Shown: positions 1 through 6,071, counted from the first letter of the stretch. The stretch: DNA of 10,432 bases from Treponema sp. (GCA_018384055.1 JAHAZL010000015.1:1-10432); one strand, 5' to 3'. The notes: generated from the letters alone by a model not told the origin. Program-made: numbers and translations.

Positions 1-53
1 TAGGTATGAAAATTCAAACTCCAAAGGAATTTTTGGAAGAAATGGAGGTGTAA
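1..53 (+). CDS. C-terminal end of a probable PIN-domain toxin (partial, enters from the left)
   Basis: The open frame enters from the left edge (first full codon at position 3) and ends at TAA 51-53. The visible tail reads GMKIQTPKEFLEEMEV. A lysine/isoleucine stretch followed by TPKEFLE is the usual end of the 'putative toxin-antitoxin system toxin component, PIN family' proteins, which act as small Mg-dependent ribonucleases. The next gene starts 3 bases after the stop and encodes a ribbon-helix-helix protein of the kind that pairs with these toxins. The family call is therefore inference from a short tail plus context. The ATG at position 6 would give only 15 codons and is not taken as a start. 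The catalytic acidic residues lie outside the window. Confidence 0.5.
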   Translation, partial: GMKIQTPKEFLEEMEV

Positions 54-56
54 AAA

Positions 57-290
57 ATGACTACATTAAGTTTAAGACTACCAGATTCTTACCATGCAAT
101 GGTAAAAGAAATAACCGCAAAAGAAGAAATTTCAATAAATCAGTTCATTATATCCGCTGTTGCAGAGAAAATTTCTGCTTTGGAAACTCAGAATTATCTG
201 GAAGAAAGAGCTGAAAGAGGTTCTCGAAATAAATTTATGGCAGTTTTATCAAAAGTACCCGATACAAAACCTGCTGACTACGACAGATAA
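57..290 (+). CDS. Ribbon-helix-helix antitoxin (HicB-family type annotation)
   Basis: This 77-residue protein is probably the antitoxin of a type II toxin-antitoxin pair: it would bind and neutralise the neighbouring toxin and repress the operon. Residues 1-10 (MTTLSLRLPD) form the beta-strand of a ribbon-helix-helix DNA-binding fold. They are followed by a helix, the typical turn ISINQFI at about 26-32, and a second helix ending in AVAEKISALET. The tail (YLEERAERGSR, KVPDTKPADYDR) matches proteins commonly named 'toxin-antitoxin system HicB family antitoxin', although no HicB RNase-H-like domain is present. The GGAGGTG at 44-50 lies inside the end of the upstream gene at good spacing, so the two are translationally linked. 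Toxin-first order is less usual for type II systems. The family call is confident; the partner's identity is not. Confidence 0.8.
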   Translation: MTTLSLRLPDSYHAMVKEITAKEEISINQFIISAVAEKISALETQNYLEERAERGSRNKFMAVLSKVPDTKPADYDR

Positions 291-350
291 TCACATACAC
301 ATATAAGCCCCCAAGTTGTAAATACTAATTTTAACTATTTTCAGGAATTA

Positions 351-392
351 AAACTCGTCTGGACTTCGGAAAATCAACGAAGGCGAGTTTTT
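351..392 (+). terminator. Candidate rho-independent terminator of the first toxin-antitoxin locus
   Basis: An outer stem AAACTCGTC (351-359) pairs with GGCGAGTTT (382-390), including one G-T pair. An inner CTTCG (364-368) can pair with CGAAG (378-382). The 3' arm runs into a short T-tract (388-392) and more T-rich sequence follows (403-414). It lies downstream of the antitoxin gene and upstream of the next promoter. The T-tract is only five bases long, so strength is uncertain. Confidence 0.45.
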
Positions 393-422
393 CGAAGTTC
401 CCTATATTTTTTCATTTTCTTG

Positions 423-431
423 TGTTATACT
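423..431 (+). promoter_or_regulatory. Extended -10 promoter for the second toxin-antitoxin locus
   Basis: TGTTATACT fits the extended -10 form TGn-TATACT, with the hexamer at 426-431. No good -35 hexamer is seen 16-18 bases upstream, which extended -10 promoters can tolerate. Transcription would begin near 438, giving a leader of about 23 bases that includes AAGGAGG at 448-454. Confidence 0.45.
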
Positions 432-460
432 GAATGCATCACATGCGAAGGAGGTTCTTT

Positions 461-685
461 ATGTACGCTTTAGCAGAGCGAGCACAGGTTATGAAATTAG
501 TCCAAACTCTGAGCGACGAGCAAATCCACTATGTGCTGAACATTATTCAGTCTTTGCAACAAAAGGCTGCCGCTCCGCGTTGCACTCTTAGAGGACGCTT
601 TGCAAACTACGCCACCCCTTCGTTGAGAGCAAAAGAAAAAGAAGCGTGGGCAATAGCCGCAGAGGAAAAGCATAGTGTTCGCTGA
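461..685 (+). CDS. Small antitoxin of a PIN-type toxin-antitoxin pair
   Basis: This is a 74-residue protein. I chose the ATG at 461 because AAGGAGG lies at 448-454 with a 6-base gap; an in-frame ATG at 434 would place the ribosome site inside the gene. The N-terminal half (MYALAERAQVMKLVQTLSDE, then QIHYVLNIIQSLQQK) looks helical and suited to dimerisation. The C-terminal half (LRGRFANYATPSLRAKEKEAW) resembles the toxin-wrapping tail of short antitoxins that precede PIN toxins in Firmicutes and spirochaetes. The next gene begins with PIN sequence and overlaps its last 11 bases, which supports the role. The toxin is truncated here, so this may be a solitary antitoxin that survives as a remnant or as protection against related toxins. 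The exact antitoxin family was not identified. Confidence 0.65.
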   Translation: MYALAERAQVMKLVQTLSDEQIHYVLNIIQSLQQKAAAPRCTLRGRFANYATPSLRAKEKEAWAIAAEEKHSVR

Positions 686-788
686 CGCAAATATCCTCAT
701 CCGCTACATCATCAACGATGATGAAATCATGGCTGCAAAAGCTGATGAAGTCGTCAACTCCGGGTTGCTTTTTGTCCTGCCCGAAGCA
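675..788 (+). pseudogene. Truncated PIN-domain toxin
   Basis: The GTG at 675 overlaps the antitoxin stop by 11 bases, the usual coupled layout. The first residues, (M)FADANILIRYIINDDE, are the start of a PIN domain (VapC-like ribonuclease): the strand carrying the first catalytic Asp (FADAN), then the ILRYL-type helix. The resemblance continues through AAKADEVVNSGLLFVLPEA and then stops. The following codons do not resemble the expected IAEVVYVL helix and run antisense into the DUF763 gene. A normal toxin of this type has about 130 residues, so around 90 are missing, including the later acidic catalytic residues. The frame stays open to 1001, but that extension is the complementary strand of DUF763 and is probably meaningless. 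The 3' boundary given is approximate. Confidence 0.7.
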
Positions 789-824
789 GCGACCTTTGAA
801 AATCAGGATGGCTTTTGTTTACAC

Positions 825-2141
825 TTAACCGCGGTAATATTTTTCTGTTTCCGTTCTGCCTTCCCAACCCGGGAGGTTCAATTTTTCATGTTCAAGGACA
901 GCCTCAAAGTCTGCACGGGGATCGCAGTTCTTTTCTATTTCAAGCTGAGTCTTATGAAGTCTGTTGATGCATTCGCTTTTTTCCTTGTAGCCAAGCCGTG
1001 ACCTTTCAATGGCATCACCAAGAATCCTGATGCTTTCATCGTAAATGCGAAGCGGTACCGGGAACGGATGTCCGTCCTTTCCACCGTGGGCAAAACTGAA
1101 ACGGGCTGGATCACGGAAACGGCTTGGAGTTCCGTTGATTACTTCGCTAACTAACGTTAGTGACTGCAAGGTTCTAGGTCCAAGACCGGGCGTTAGCAGG
1201 AGGCTTTCAAAATCCTTTGGATTGCTTTCGTAGGCTGTGGCAAGAACGCTTCCAAGGCGCTTCAAATCTACGTCCTCGGCCCTTACATCGTGGTGTGCAG
1301 ACATTACGATGTTGCGGCTAACGACCGGTGGGAGCATTTCTTCCGTTAGGCTAACTTTCGTTAGTTTATGTTCAGTGTCCTCAAAAAGCTCCAGCTGCTG
1401 CTTTTCGGCCTTTATTACCGCATCTGAAACTCCGTGGGACTGAATGTCTTTTATTTCGCTGATTATCCTGTCCGGATTTTCCTTTGAAAGATTAAGAATG
1501 GATGAACGGGTGTCCTTTGCCTTACTGTCTGTAAGATTCAAAATGTATTTCTGATTTTCGCCCGTAATCCCCGTGTGGGGTTCTTCTACAAAGCTCTTTA
1601 GGTTTTCCGAACACCAGTGGTAGCGGCGGGCAGTTTTTAGTTCGGCATTCATCCCCTGCTGAACAACCGTCCAGTCCCCTTCATCGCTTACGATGAAATT
1701 GTGCTGGTAAAGCTGGAACCCGTCCTGAACTGCAGTGCTGTCAACTTTTGCCACAAGCTTGCTGTTGCGAACAAGACCGTTACCGTCAAGGCCAGCCATG
1801 TTGCTTACAAGCTCAAGTTCTTCCGGAGTCTTTCGGGAATACTTTCCGCGGCCACCGCAAACAACAAGGCCAAAATCTTTTGCCCTTGCATTTATTCCGC
1901 GCTTAAGGGCATACATCACCGAAGTTGTAATTCCGCTTGAATGCCAGTCCATGCCAAGGACAGCACCCAGGGACTGAAACCAAAGGGGGTCGCTCAAACG
2001 GCGGAGAACTTCTTTTTTTCCGTACTGAAGGATAAGGGCTTCTACTATGAGGGTACCCATGTCGCGCATACGATCCGCAAGCCATTTTGGAACAATTCCC
2101 GTGTGGAGGGGCAAATCTGCATGTCCTGTATTTCTTGGCAT
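825..2141 (-). CDS. DUF763 domain-containing protein
   Basis: This 438-residue protein matches DUF763, a family found in archaea and scattered bacteria with no established function. The start PRNTGHADLPLHTGIVPKWL matches the family N-terminus. Other typical blocks are WHSSGITTSVMYALKRG (about 66-82), CGGRGKYSRKTPEE (95-108), RYHWCS (173-178), and a C-terminal block with LLLTPGLGPRTLQSL (314-328) followed by DPARFSFAHGGKDGHPFPV (344-362). The PGLGPRTLQSL stretch looks like a helix-hairpin-helix turn, which hints at nucleic-acid binding; that is inference. Residues 219-275 are charged and probably a linker or coiled coil. AAGGAAAAA sits 4-12 bases before the ATG. It lies downstream of ygiQ on the same strand, separated by 111 bases that contain a dispersed repeat. 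Confidence 0.85.
   Translation of the reverse strand: MPRNTGHADLPLHTGIVPKWLADRMRDMGTLIVEALILQYGKKEVLRRLSDPLWFQSLGAVLGMDWHSSGITTSVMYALKRGINARAKDFGLVVCGGRGKYSRKTPEELELVSNMAGLDGNGLVRNSKLVAKVDSTAVQDGFQLYQHNFIVSDEGDWTVVQQGMNAELKTARRYHWCSENLKSFVEEPHTGITGENQKYILNLTDSKAKDTRSSILNLSKENPDRIISEIKDIQSHGVSDAVIKAEKQQLELFEDTEHKLTKVSLTEEMLPPVVSRNIVMSAHHDVRAEDVDLKRLGSVLATAYESNPKDFESLLLTPGLGPRTLQSLTLVSEVINGTPSRFRDPARFSFAHGGKDGHPFPVPLRIYDESIRILGDAIERSRLGYKEKSECINRLHKTQLEIEKNCDPRADFEAVLEHEKLNLPGWEGRTETEKYYRG
1150..1364. repeat. Cluster of CTAACG/CGTTAG motifs including a 12-base palindrome
   Basis: ACTAACGTTAGT at 1150-1161 is a perfect 12-base palindrome. Further CTAACG/CGTTAG copies occur at 1191-1196, 1318-1323, 1344-1349 and 1359-1364, the last three interleaved with an extra CTAAC at 1351-1355. 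All lie inside the DUF763 coding region. Elsewhere I noticed the motif only at 4823-4828 and 9807-9812. The copy at 1318 and the one at 9807 share ten bases, CTAACGACCG. Confidence 0.5.
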
Positions 2142-2176
2142 AAATTTTTCCTTTTATAAAAACGCATGTGCAGCAA

Positions 2177-2232
2177 TGGATCGCCACGTCGCAAGGCTGC
2201 TGAGGCAGACAGGGCGAAGCAATCCACATGCC
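2177..2232. repeat. Dispersed GCAATCC-type palindromic repeat, copy 1
   Basis: TGGAT (2177-2181) and ATCCA (2222-2226) are inverted ends. The interior carries a small hairpin CTGC-TGAG-GCAG (2197-2208). The right half, CGAAGCAATCCAC (2215-2227) followed by nTGCC, is repeated exactly at 8756-8768. Elements of this style (CATTGCGA ... GAAGCAATCC) are spread through intergenic regions of many bacterial genomes and give rise to false ORFs. This copy lies between ygiQ and DUF763 on the minus strand. Confidence 0.6.
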
Positions 2233-2252
2233 AGCCGAAGCTTTTGCGATGC

Positions 2253-4082
2253 TTACCTTCCTAAAAGCACCTTTATCAATTCCGGTCTTCCAGCCGTACG
2301 CAATGCTTCCTTAACAAGGTTTGCATTTTCCCTTTTGTTGAACTGAAGCAAGGCACGCTGAAGACGGCGTTCGTGTCCACCCCGGGCAACATAAACTTTT
2401 TCAAGATGACCGTCAGCACCTTCCCTGTGCGGATTGAATCCAGTGTAATACATGGCAGTTGCAAGACTTCCGGGAGTTGGATAAAAATCCTGAACCTGAT
2501 CCGGAACAAATCCAGTCTTCTTCAGGTACAAGGCTGTTTCAATAGCTTCATTCAATCCTGCTCCAGGATGCCCCGCAATATAATATGGAACAAGGTACTG
2601 CTTCATGCCAAGTTCCCTGTTGGTCTTTTCGTATTCCCTGGCAAAATCCTCGTAGACTTTGTGGGTGCTTTTTCTCATGAGGGAAAGAACATTGTCGCTT
2701 ACATGTTCCGGAGCAACCTTAAGCTGACCTGATATATGGTGCAAAACAAGTTCCTTAAAGAAAGTCTTGTCCTTGTCCATCATCAGATAGTCAAAGCGAA
2801 TACCCGAGCGGATGAAAACTTTCTTTACCTTTGGAAGCGCACGCAATTTTCTAAGGAGAGAAACATAATCAGTGTGGTCAACCTTAACATTGGGACAGGG
2901 ATCAACACCCATGCAGTCGCGGTTAGGACAGGCCCCTGCCTTTGCCTGTTTTTCGCAGGCGTCGTGGCGGAAGTTTGCCGTAGGACCACCAACATCGTGG
3001 ATGTATCCCTTAAAGTCCTTGTCCTCCGTCATGCGCTTGGCTTCTTCTATTAAACTTTCATGGCTACGGGCTTGAATGCGTCGTCCCTGATGGAATGTAA
3101 TTGCACAGAAGGAACAGGCACCAAAGCATCCCCGGCAGCTTGTAAGGCTGAACTTAACTTCCGAAAGGGCTGGAATTCCGCTCTTATTGTTTTCCGCAGG
3201 CTCGTCGTACATCGGGTGCCAGCGGCGGGTAAAAGGCAGTTCATAAACCCTGTCGAATTCTTCTGTTGTCAAGGGAAGGCTTGCCGGCATCTGGACCACA
3301 AAGCGGGTGTCTGCAGGTTCTACAAGAATCTTTCCGTTGACGGCATCTGTATTCTGTTCCTGAGTTAAATAGCTTCGGGCAAAAAGTTCCCTGCTTTCTT
3401 CCGTATTTTTTGAAATGTCCTGAAAGGCAGGAAGCCAGATTGCATCTTCCGGAATTTCTTCCTTCCTGCTCGTATACCAGCAGGTTCCGCGTACGTTGCG
3501 GATCTGACGGGCAGGAACTCCTTCACGCAAAAGGGCCGCAACTTCAAGGATGGAATGTTCACCCATGCCATATAAAAGAAGGTCTGCCTTTGAATCAAGG
3601 AGAATTGAGCGCTTTACGGTATTTGACCAGTAATCGTAATGGGATGTGCGCCTTAAGCTTGCCTCGATTCCGCCTATGATGACATTGACGCCCTTGTATG
3701 CCTGCCTGATTGCCTGAACATAAATGTTTGTGGCACGATCCGGTCTATGGCCTGCAACTCCGCCGTGGGCATAAACATCTTCCGAACGGGGCTTGTTGTT
3801 GGCAGTATAGTTGGAAACCATGCTGTCCATGGCACCTGCACTTACAAGAAAACCTAATTTTGGCTGACCGAATTTCCTGAATTCCTCAACATTTTTCCAG
3901 TCAGGCTGAGCAAGAATTCCAACTGTATATCCGCTTGCTTCCAGAAGGCGGCCAAGAAGAGCGGCTGCAAAACTTGGATGATCAACATAAGCGTCTCCGG
4001 AAACAAAGACAAAGTCTACCTGATTGATATTTCTTTCTATTAAATCCTGGCTGGAAACAGGAAGAAAATCACTGCTGTTCAA
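2253..4082 (-). CDS. ygiQ: YgiQ family radical SAM protein
   Basis: This predicted 609-residue protein belongs to the YgiQ family of radical SAM enzymes, whose reaction is not established. The N-terminus (SSDFLPVSSQDL, then VDFVFVSGDAYVDHPSF) is the family signature. The radical SAM cluster motif CxxxCxxC is at Cys319, Cys323 and Cys326 (CFGACSFC). A second cysteine-rich segment (CEKQAKAGACPNRDCMG..CP) follows at roughly 376-396. The C-terminus (DFYPTPGSLATAMYYTG, YVARGGHERRLQRALLQ) is the DUF3362-type region. I place the start at TTG 4082-4080 because the family similarity begins only 2-5 residues later. AAGGA lies 11 bases upstream, and no ATG exists between there and 4166, whose extra 28 residues would be antisense-like sequence overlapping the upstream gene. 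The TTG overlaps the end of the small membrane-protein gene by 14 bases, suggesting translational coupling. Confidence 0.9.
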   Translation of the reverse strand: MNSSDFLPVSSQDLIERNINQVDFVFVSGDAYVDHPSFAAALLGRLLEASGYTVGILAQPDWKNVEEFRKFGQPKLGFLVSAGAMDSMVSNYTANNKPRSEDVYAHGGVAGHRPDRATNIYVQAIRQAYKGVNVIIGGIEASLRRTSHYDYWSNTVKRSILLDSKADLLLYGMGEHSILEVAALLREGVPARQIRNVRGTCWYTSRKEEIPEDAIWLPAFQDISKNTEESRELFARSYLTQEQNTDAVNGKILVEPADTRFVVQMPASLPLTTEEFDRVYELPFTRRWHPMYDEPAENNKSGIPALSEVKFSLTSCRGCFGACSFCAITFHQGRRIQARSHESLIEEAKRMTEDKDFKGYIHDVGGPTANFRHDACEKQAKAGACPNRDCMGVDPCPNVKVDHTDYVSLLRKLRALPKVKKVFIRSGIRFDYLMMDKDKTFFKELVLHHISGQLKVAPEHVSDNVLSLMRKSTHKVYEDFAREYEKTNRELGMKQYLVPYYIAGHPGAGLNEAIETALYLKKTGFVPDQVQDFYPTPGSLATAMYYTGFNPHREGADGHLEKVYVARGGHERRLQRALLQFNKRENANLVKEALRTAGRPELIKVLLGR

Positions 4083-4323
4083 GTTCTTTTCTTTCCTTAA
4101 CAAGCTTGCGGACAAGAACTGAAACATAGGCAAAAACACCAACGTCTGCCGCCATGAGAATTCCAATTACCGCATAATAGAGGACTGGGGCAGTTCCTTC
4201 CTTATACGAATCGTAAAAATAATATCCGAGGAGAACAAAAAGCGCTGCCATAAGGGTACGGCTATTTTCAAACTTCTTGACCTTAACTTTTATTGCGTCG
4301 ATTTTAGCTTCGTTTTCATTCAT
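4069..4323 (-). CDS. Small two-helix membrane protein of unknown function
   Basis: This 84-residue protein was not recognised. Residues 1-18 are charged (NENEAKIDAIKVKVKKFE). Two hydrophobic segments follow, at about 23-38 (LMAALFVLLGYYFYDS) and 45-70 (APVLYYAVIGILMAADVGVFAYVSVL). The tail is strongly charged (RKLVKERKELEQQ). By the positive-inside rule both ends probably face the cytoplasm, giving a hairpin. The gene is the first of the minus-strand series leading into ygiQ and overlaps the likely ygiQ start by 14 bases. No Shine-Dalgarno sequence precedes the ATG. Instead a promoter-like -10 lies 6 bases upstream, so the message may be leaderless. Confidence 0.7.
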   Translation of the reverse strand: MNENEAKIDAIKVKVKKFENSRTLMAALFVLLGYYFYDSYKEGTAPVLYYAVIGILMAADVGVFAYVSVLVRKLVKERKELEQQ

Positions 4324-4329
4324 TCTTTA

Positions 4330-4358
4330 ATGATAAATTGAATGTAGGTATGTTGCAA
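4330..4358 (-). promoter_or_regulatory. Candidate promoter for the membrane-protein/ygiQ unit
   Basis: On the minus strand TTGCAA (4358-4353) and TATCAT (4335-4330) are separated by exactly 17 bases. The -10 ends 6 bases before the ATG at 4323, so transcription would start at or next to the start codon. The -35 hexamer is its own reverse complement and is shared with the plus-strand promoter. Confidence 0.45.
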
Positions 4359-4381
4359 GGCATTTCAATGGGAGATAAAAT
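4353..4381 (+). promoter_or_regulatory. Candidate promoter for the mmcQ/yjbR-type gene
   Basis: On the plus strand TTGCAA (4353-4358) and TAAAAT (4376-4381) are separated by 17 bases. The -10 ends 6 bases before the ATG at 4388. The only purine-rich stretch near the start, GGGAG at 4370-4374, is 13 bases away and poorly placed for ribosome binding. Confidence 0.45.
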
Positions 4382-4387
4382 CTAACC

Positions 4388-4828
4388 ATGATCCGCAGCC
4401 AAGTTCTTGAATTAGTTTCCGAAATCTACTCCGTAAGCCCTGAATTCCCGTGGGACGGAGAAACCCATGCTGTCCTAAGGCATCCTTCAAGCGGAAAATG
4501 GTTCGGCATCATAATGGATGTAAAGAAAAAGCACCTTCACCTTGCAGAAGAAAAAAGCGCAGAAGGCGAAGAAACTGAGGGCATCATGAATGTAAAATGC
4601 GACCCTCTTCTAATTGAAGACCTTTTGCAGGAAGAAGCATTTTTGCCGGCCTGGCACATGAACAAAAAATACTGGGTCAGCATCCGACTTTCCACGGTAA
4701 CTGAAGATGCCCTCAAAAAACTTTTGGACAGAAGCTGGGACCTTGTAAAACCCAAAGTCAAAAAGAAATCTGCAGCCAGGCCTGCAAACATTCAAGAAAG
4801 CCTCGCGTACAAGACTTTCGACCGTTAG
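4388..4828 (+). CDS. MmcQ/YjbR family protein
   Basis: This 146-residue protein fits the MmcQ/YjbR family (CyaY-like fold, often labelled 'DNA-binding' on structural grounds; the cellular role is unknown). The N-terminus reads IRSQVLELVSEIYSVSPEFPW, followed by HAVLRHPSSGKWFGIIMDV at about 28-46, the family hallmark. Then come NVKCDPLLIEDL (68-79) and FLPAWHMNKKYWVSIRL (86-102), with the conserved lysine/tryptophan pattern. The C-terminal 40 residues form a LLDRSWDLVKPK helix, as in the family, plus a basic extension rich in lysine (KPKVKKKSAARPA). The start at 4388 agrees with the family's usual N-terminus. It diverges from the membrane-protein gene and converges with DUF1349. Confidence 0.85.
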   Translation: MIRSQVLELVSEIYSVSPEFPWDGETHAVLRHPSSGKWFGIIMDVKKKHLHLAEEKSAEGEETEGIMNVKCDPLLIEDLLQEEAFLPAWHMNKKYWVSIRLSTVTEDALKKLLDRSWDLVKPKVKKKSAARPANIQESLAYKTFDR

Positions 4829-4905
4829 ATGCCTTCCCCGAGCTTTCTGGCACTGCCGTTTGTTCCTGTGCAGCAAAAATTTATCGCAATTGACATTGGA
4901 TAACC

Positions 4906-5514
4906 CTACTCTTCATCAGGTTTCTGACCGTCATGTGCAAGCCATTTGCATTCTGTAATTTCCATATTTGTAAATGTTGCTTTGAACGATGAATCTTCAG
5001 GACTGCAGGCGTAAATGCCGAACTGAATTTCTGCGTTTGCCTTGTACATGTGGCATATTCTCATCTGTTTGTATTTAACTCCGTCTTCCGAACATTCAAT
5101 GCAATAGTCATCTTCACGGCGGCTGAAGCGGTACCACATTGATTTTATCCCTGCCGGAATTTCTGTTGTTGCCCAGTCCGAATATCCGTTGCTGGTTGCA
5201 ACACTTCCAAGATGCTGAAAATCATCGTTTTCATATTCAATGGAACCTTTAAGCCAGTTTTCGCTGTCCAGATACATTACTACGCCACACTGGTCAAAAC
5301 GCCGCTTGCTTTCAAATTCAGTTTTTACGATGAACGAGAAAAATTTTTCTGAAGTCTTCATCTGCAGAACCGGAGAATTGTCGTTTCTGAAATGATAGTA
5401 AGTCCGCTGCCAAAGGTCAGTGTGGGGAGTTGTGATTATCTCGATTTTTTCGTCAGTGATTTTGAAATCTTTAGGCTCACGAGTCCAGGCCCATTTTGTC
5501 GCTTCGACTTTCAT
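4906..5514 (-). CDS. DUF1349 domain-containing protein
   Basis: This 202-residue protein is of the DUF1349 family (a concanavalin-like beta-sandwich found in proteins loosely called 'regulation of enolase'; carbohydrate binding is suspected but unproven). The N-terminus KWAWTREPKDFKITDEKIEI is followed by TPHTDLWQRTYYHF (about 30-43), CGVVMYLDSENWLKGSIEY (about 75-93), SNGYSDWATTEIP and WYRFSRREDDYCIECSEDG. The tail FGIYACSPEDSSFKATFTN is also typical. The length matches the family. I chose the ATG at 5514 because GGAGGT lies 5 bases upstream and the domain begins at once. The frame is open for another 33 codons to an ATG at 5613, but those encode the beginning of a different gene (see the next entry). 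Confidence 0.85.
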   Translation of the reverse strand: MKVEATKWAWTREPKDFKITDEKIEIITTPHTDLWQRTYYHFRNDNSPVLQMKTSEKFFSFIVKTEFESKRRFDQCGVVMYLDSENWLKGSIEYENDDFQHLGSVATSNGYSDWATTEIPAGIKSMWYRFSRREDDYCIECSEDGVKYKQMRICHMYKANAEIQFGIYACSPEDSSFKATFTNMEITECKWLAHDGQKPDEE

Positions 5515-5613
5515 GATTACCTCCTGCATTTCGGGCGTGCGGCAGCACTTTGACCTTGAAAGCTGTTCACTTCTCCTGCACTTCATTGAAATGTGGTGCA
5601 GGCCCTTTATCAT
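5515..5613 (-). pseudogene. N-terminal remnant of a VOC (glyoxalase-fold) gene, in frame with DUF1349
   Basis: The first residues, MIKGLHHISMKCRRSEQLS, match the typical start of VOC-family metalloenzymes, with the HHI strand that carries the first metal-binding His. ATG 5613 has a good ribosome site (AAGGGGA, 8 bases upstream), as in a live gene. After LS the sequence departs from the family. Shifting the frame by one base gives K-V-K, as expected in VOC proteins, so a one-base deletion is possible before the larger deletion. A normal VOC protein has about 125 residues, so roughly 100 are missing. The remnant has no stop before DUF1349, so a 235-residue fused product could be made. Confidence 0.6.
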
Positions 5614-5630
5614 TTTTATGTCCCCTTAAA

Positions 5631-5954
5631 TTAAAATGAAACCACCAGCTGCATCTTAAACTGTTCTTCGCCAAAAACTGCATGGGGAATATCTTTTGGC
5701 ATGATGAGGGTGTCACCGGCTTCAAGATAGAAAACTTCTCCACCAACAGTAAATCTACCCTTGCCTTCAAGGACTGTTACCATTGCATCTCCAGGTGCTG
5801 CATGCGTAGAAATTTCTTCCCCTTTGTCAAAAGAAAAAATCGTCATGCTTACCTTTTCATTCTGAACCAAAGTCTTGCTTACAACCTGACCTTCCTGATA
5901 CTGAACCTGGTCCTTGAGCAAAAGTTTTGTCTGCTTTTCAATATTCTTGTACAC
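5631..5954 (-). CDS. Single-domain cupin protein
   Basis: This 107-residue protein is a small cupin beta-barrel. Cupin motif 1 is G45-EEISTH51-AAPGDAMVTVLEG, keeping one His of the usual His-x-His pair but lacking the second and the Glu. Motif 2 is G80-DTLIMPKDIPH91-AVF, with its conserved His. A complete four-ligand metal site is therefore not obvious. Related proteins are mostly uncharacterised sugar or small-molecule binders. The start codon is GTG at 5954, with AAGGAG 6 bases upstream. It is followed after 17 bases by the VOC remnant and DUF1349, and the three probably formed one operon. The likely promoter is the extended -10 at 5997-6005, overlapped by an inverted repeat. Confidence 0.85.
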   Translation of the reverse strand: MYKNIEKQTKLLLKDQVQYQEGQVVSKTLVQNEKVSMTIFSFDKGEEISTHAAPGDAMVTVLEGKGRFTVGGEVFYLEAGDTLIMPKDIPHAVFGEEQFKMQLVVSF

Positions 5955-5980
5955 GGTGAACTCCTTGCTGAATTAGTCGT

Positions 5981-6007
5981 TATGATATTGCAAATCATTA
6001 TATCATA
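5981..6007. promoter_or_regulatory. Inverted repeat, candidate operator of the cupin gene
   Basis: TATGATAT (5981-5988) and ATATCATA (6000-6007) are perfect 8-base inverted arms around an 11-base spacer. The right arm overlaps the -10 of the cupin promoter and the left arm lies just past its expected start point, a position suited to repression. The bound regulator is unknown. Confidence 0.4.
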
Positions 6008-6025
6008 TTTCTACAGAGCTTCGAA
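5997..6025 (-). promoter_or_regulatory. Promoter of the cupin/DUF1349 unit
   Basis: On the minus strand TGATATAAT is an extended -10 with the perfect hexamer at 6002-5997. A weak -35 candidate, TTCGAA, lies at 6025-6020 with a 17-base spacer. Transcription would start near 5990, giving a leader of about 36 bases with the AAGGAG ribosome site. Confidence 0.6.
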
Positions 6026-6065
6026 GAAAATATCTCCATAGAATGAACTATTTACCTTTCTTATG

Positions 6066-6071
6066 TATAAT
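6066..6071 (+). promoter_or_regulatory. -10 element for the vsr-type gene
   Basis: A perfect TATAAT lies 7 bases before the ATG at 6079. No convincing -35 is seen at 6042-6048 and no Shine-Dalgarno sequence lies between, so a leaderless message is possible. Confidence 0.45.

Noticed and set aside
675..1001. A 108-codon plus-strand frame as a complete gene
   Set aside because: Only the first 38 or so codons resemble a PIN domain. From about 825 it runs antisense through the well-supported DUF763 gene.
1701..1977. Plus-strand frames inside DUF763
   Set aside because: Antisense shadows of a conserved gene, with no ribosome sites or recognisable domains.
4083..4166. ATG 4166 as the start of ygiQ
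   Set aside because: The extra 28 residues have no family similarity, overlap the membrane-protein gene in another frame, and leave the protein longer than the conserved start requires.
4889..4894. TTGACA as a promoter -35
   Set aside because: It is a good hexamer, but no -10 lies 15-19 bases downstream and no plus-strand gene follows.
4829..4905. Terminator between the convergent mmcQ-type and DUF1349 genes
   Set aside because: A weak interrupted stem (CTGgCAC/GTGCAG, 4849-4885 region) exists, but no T-run follows on either strand.
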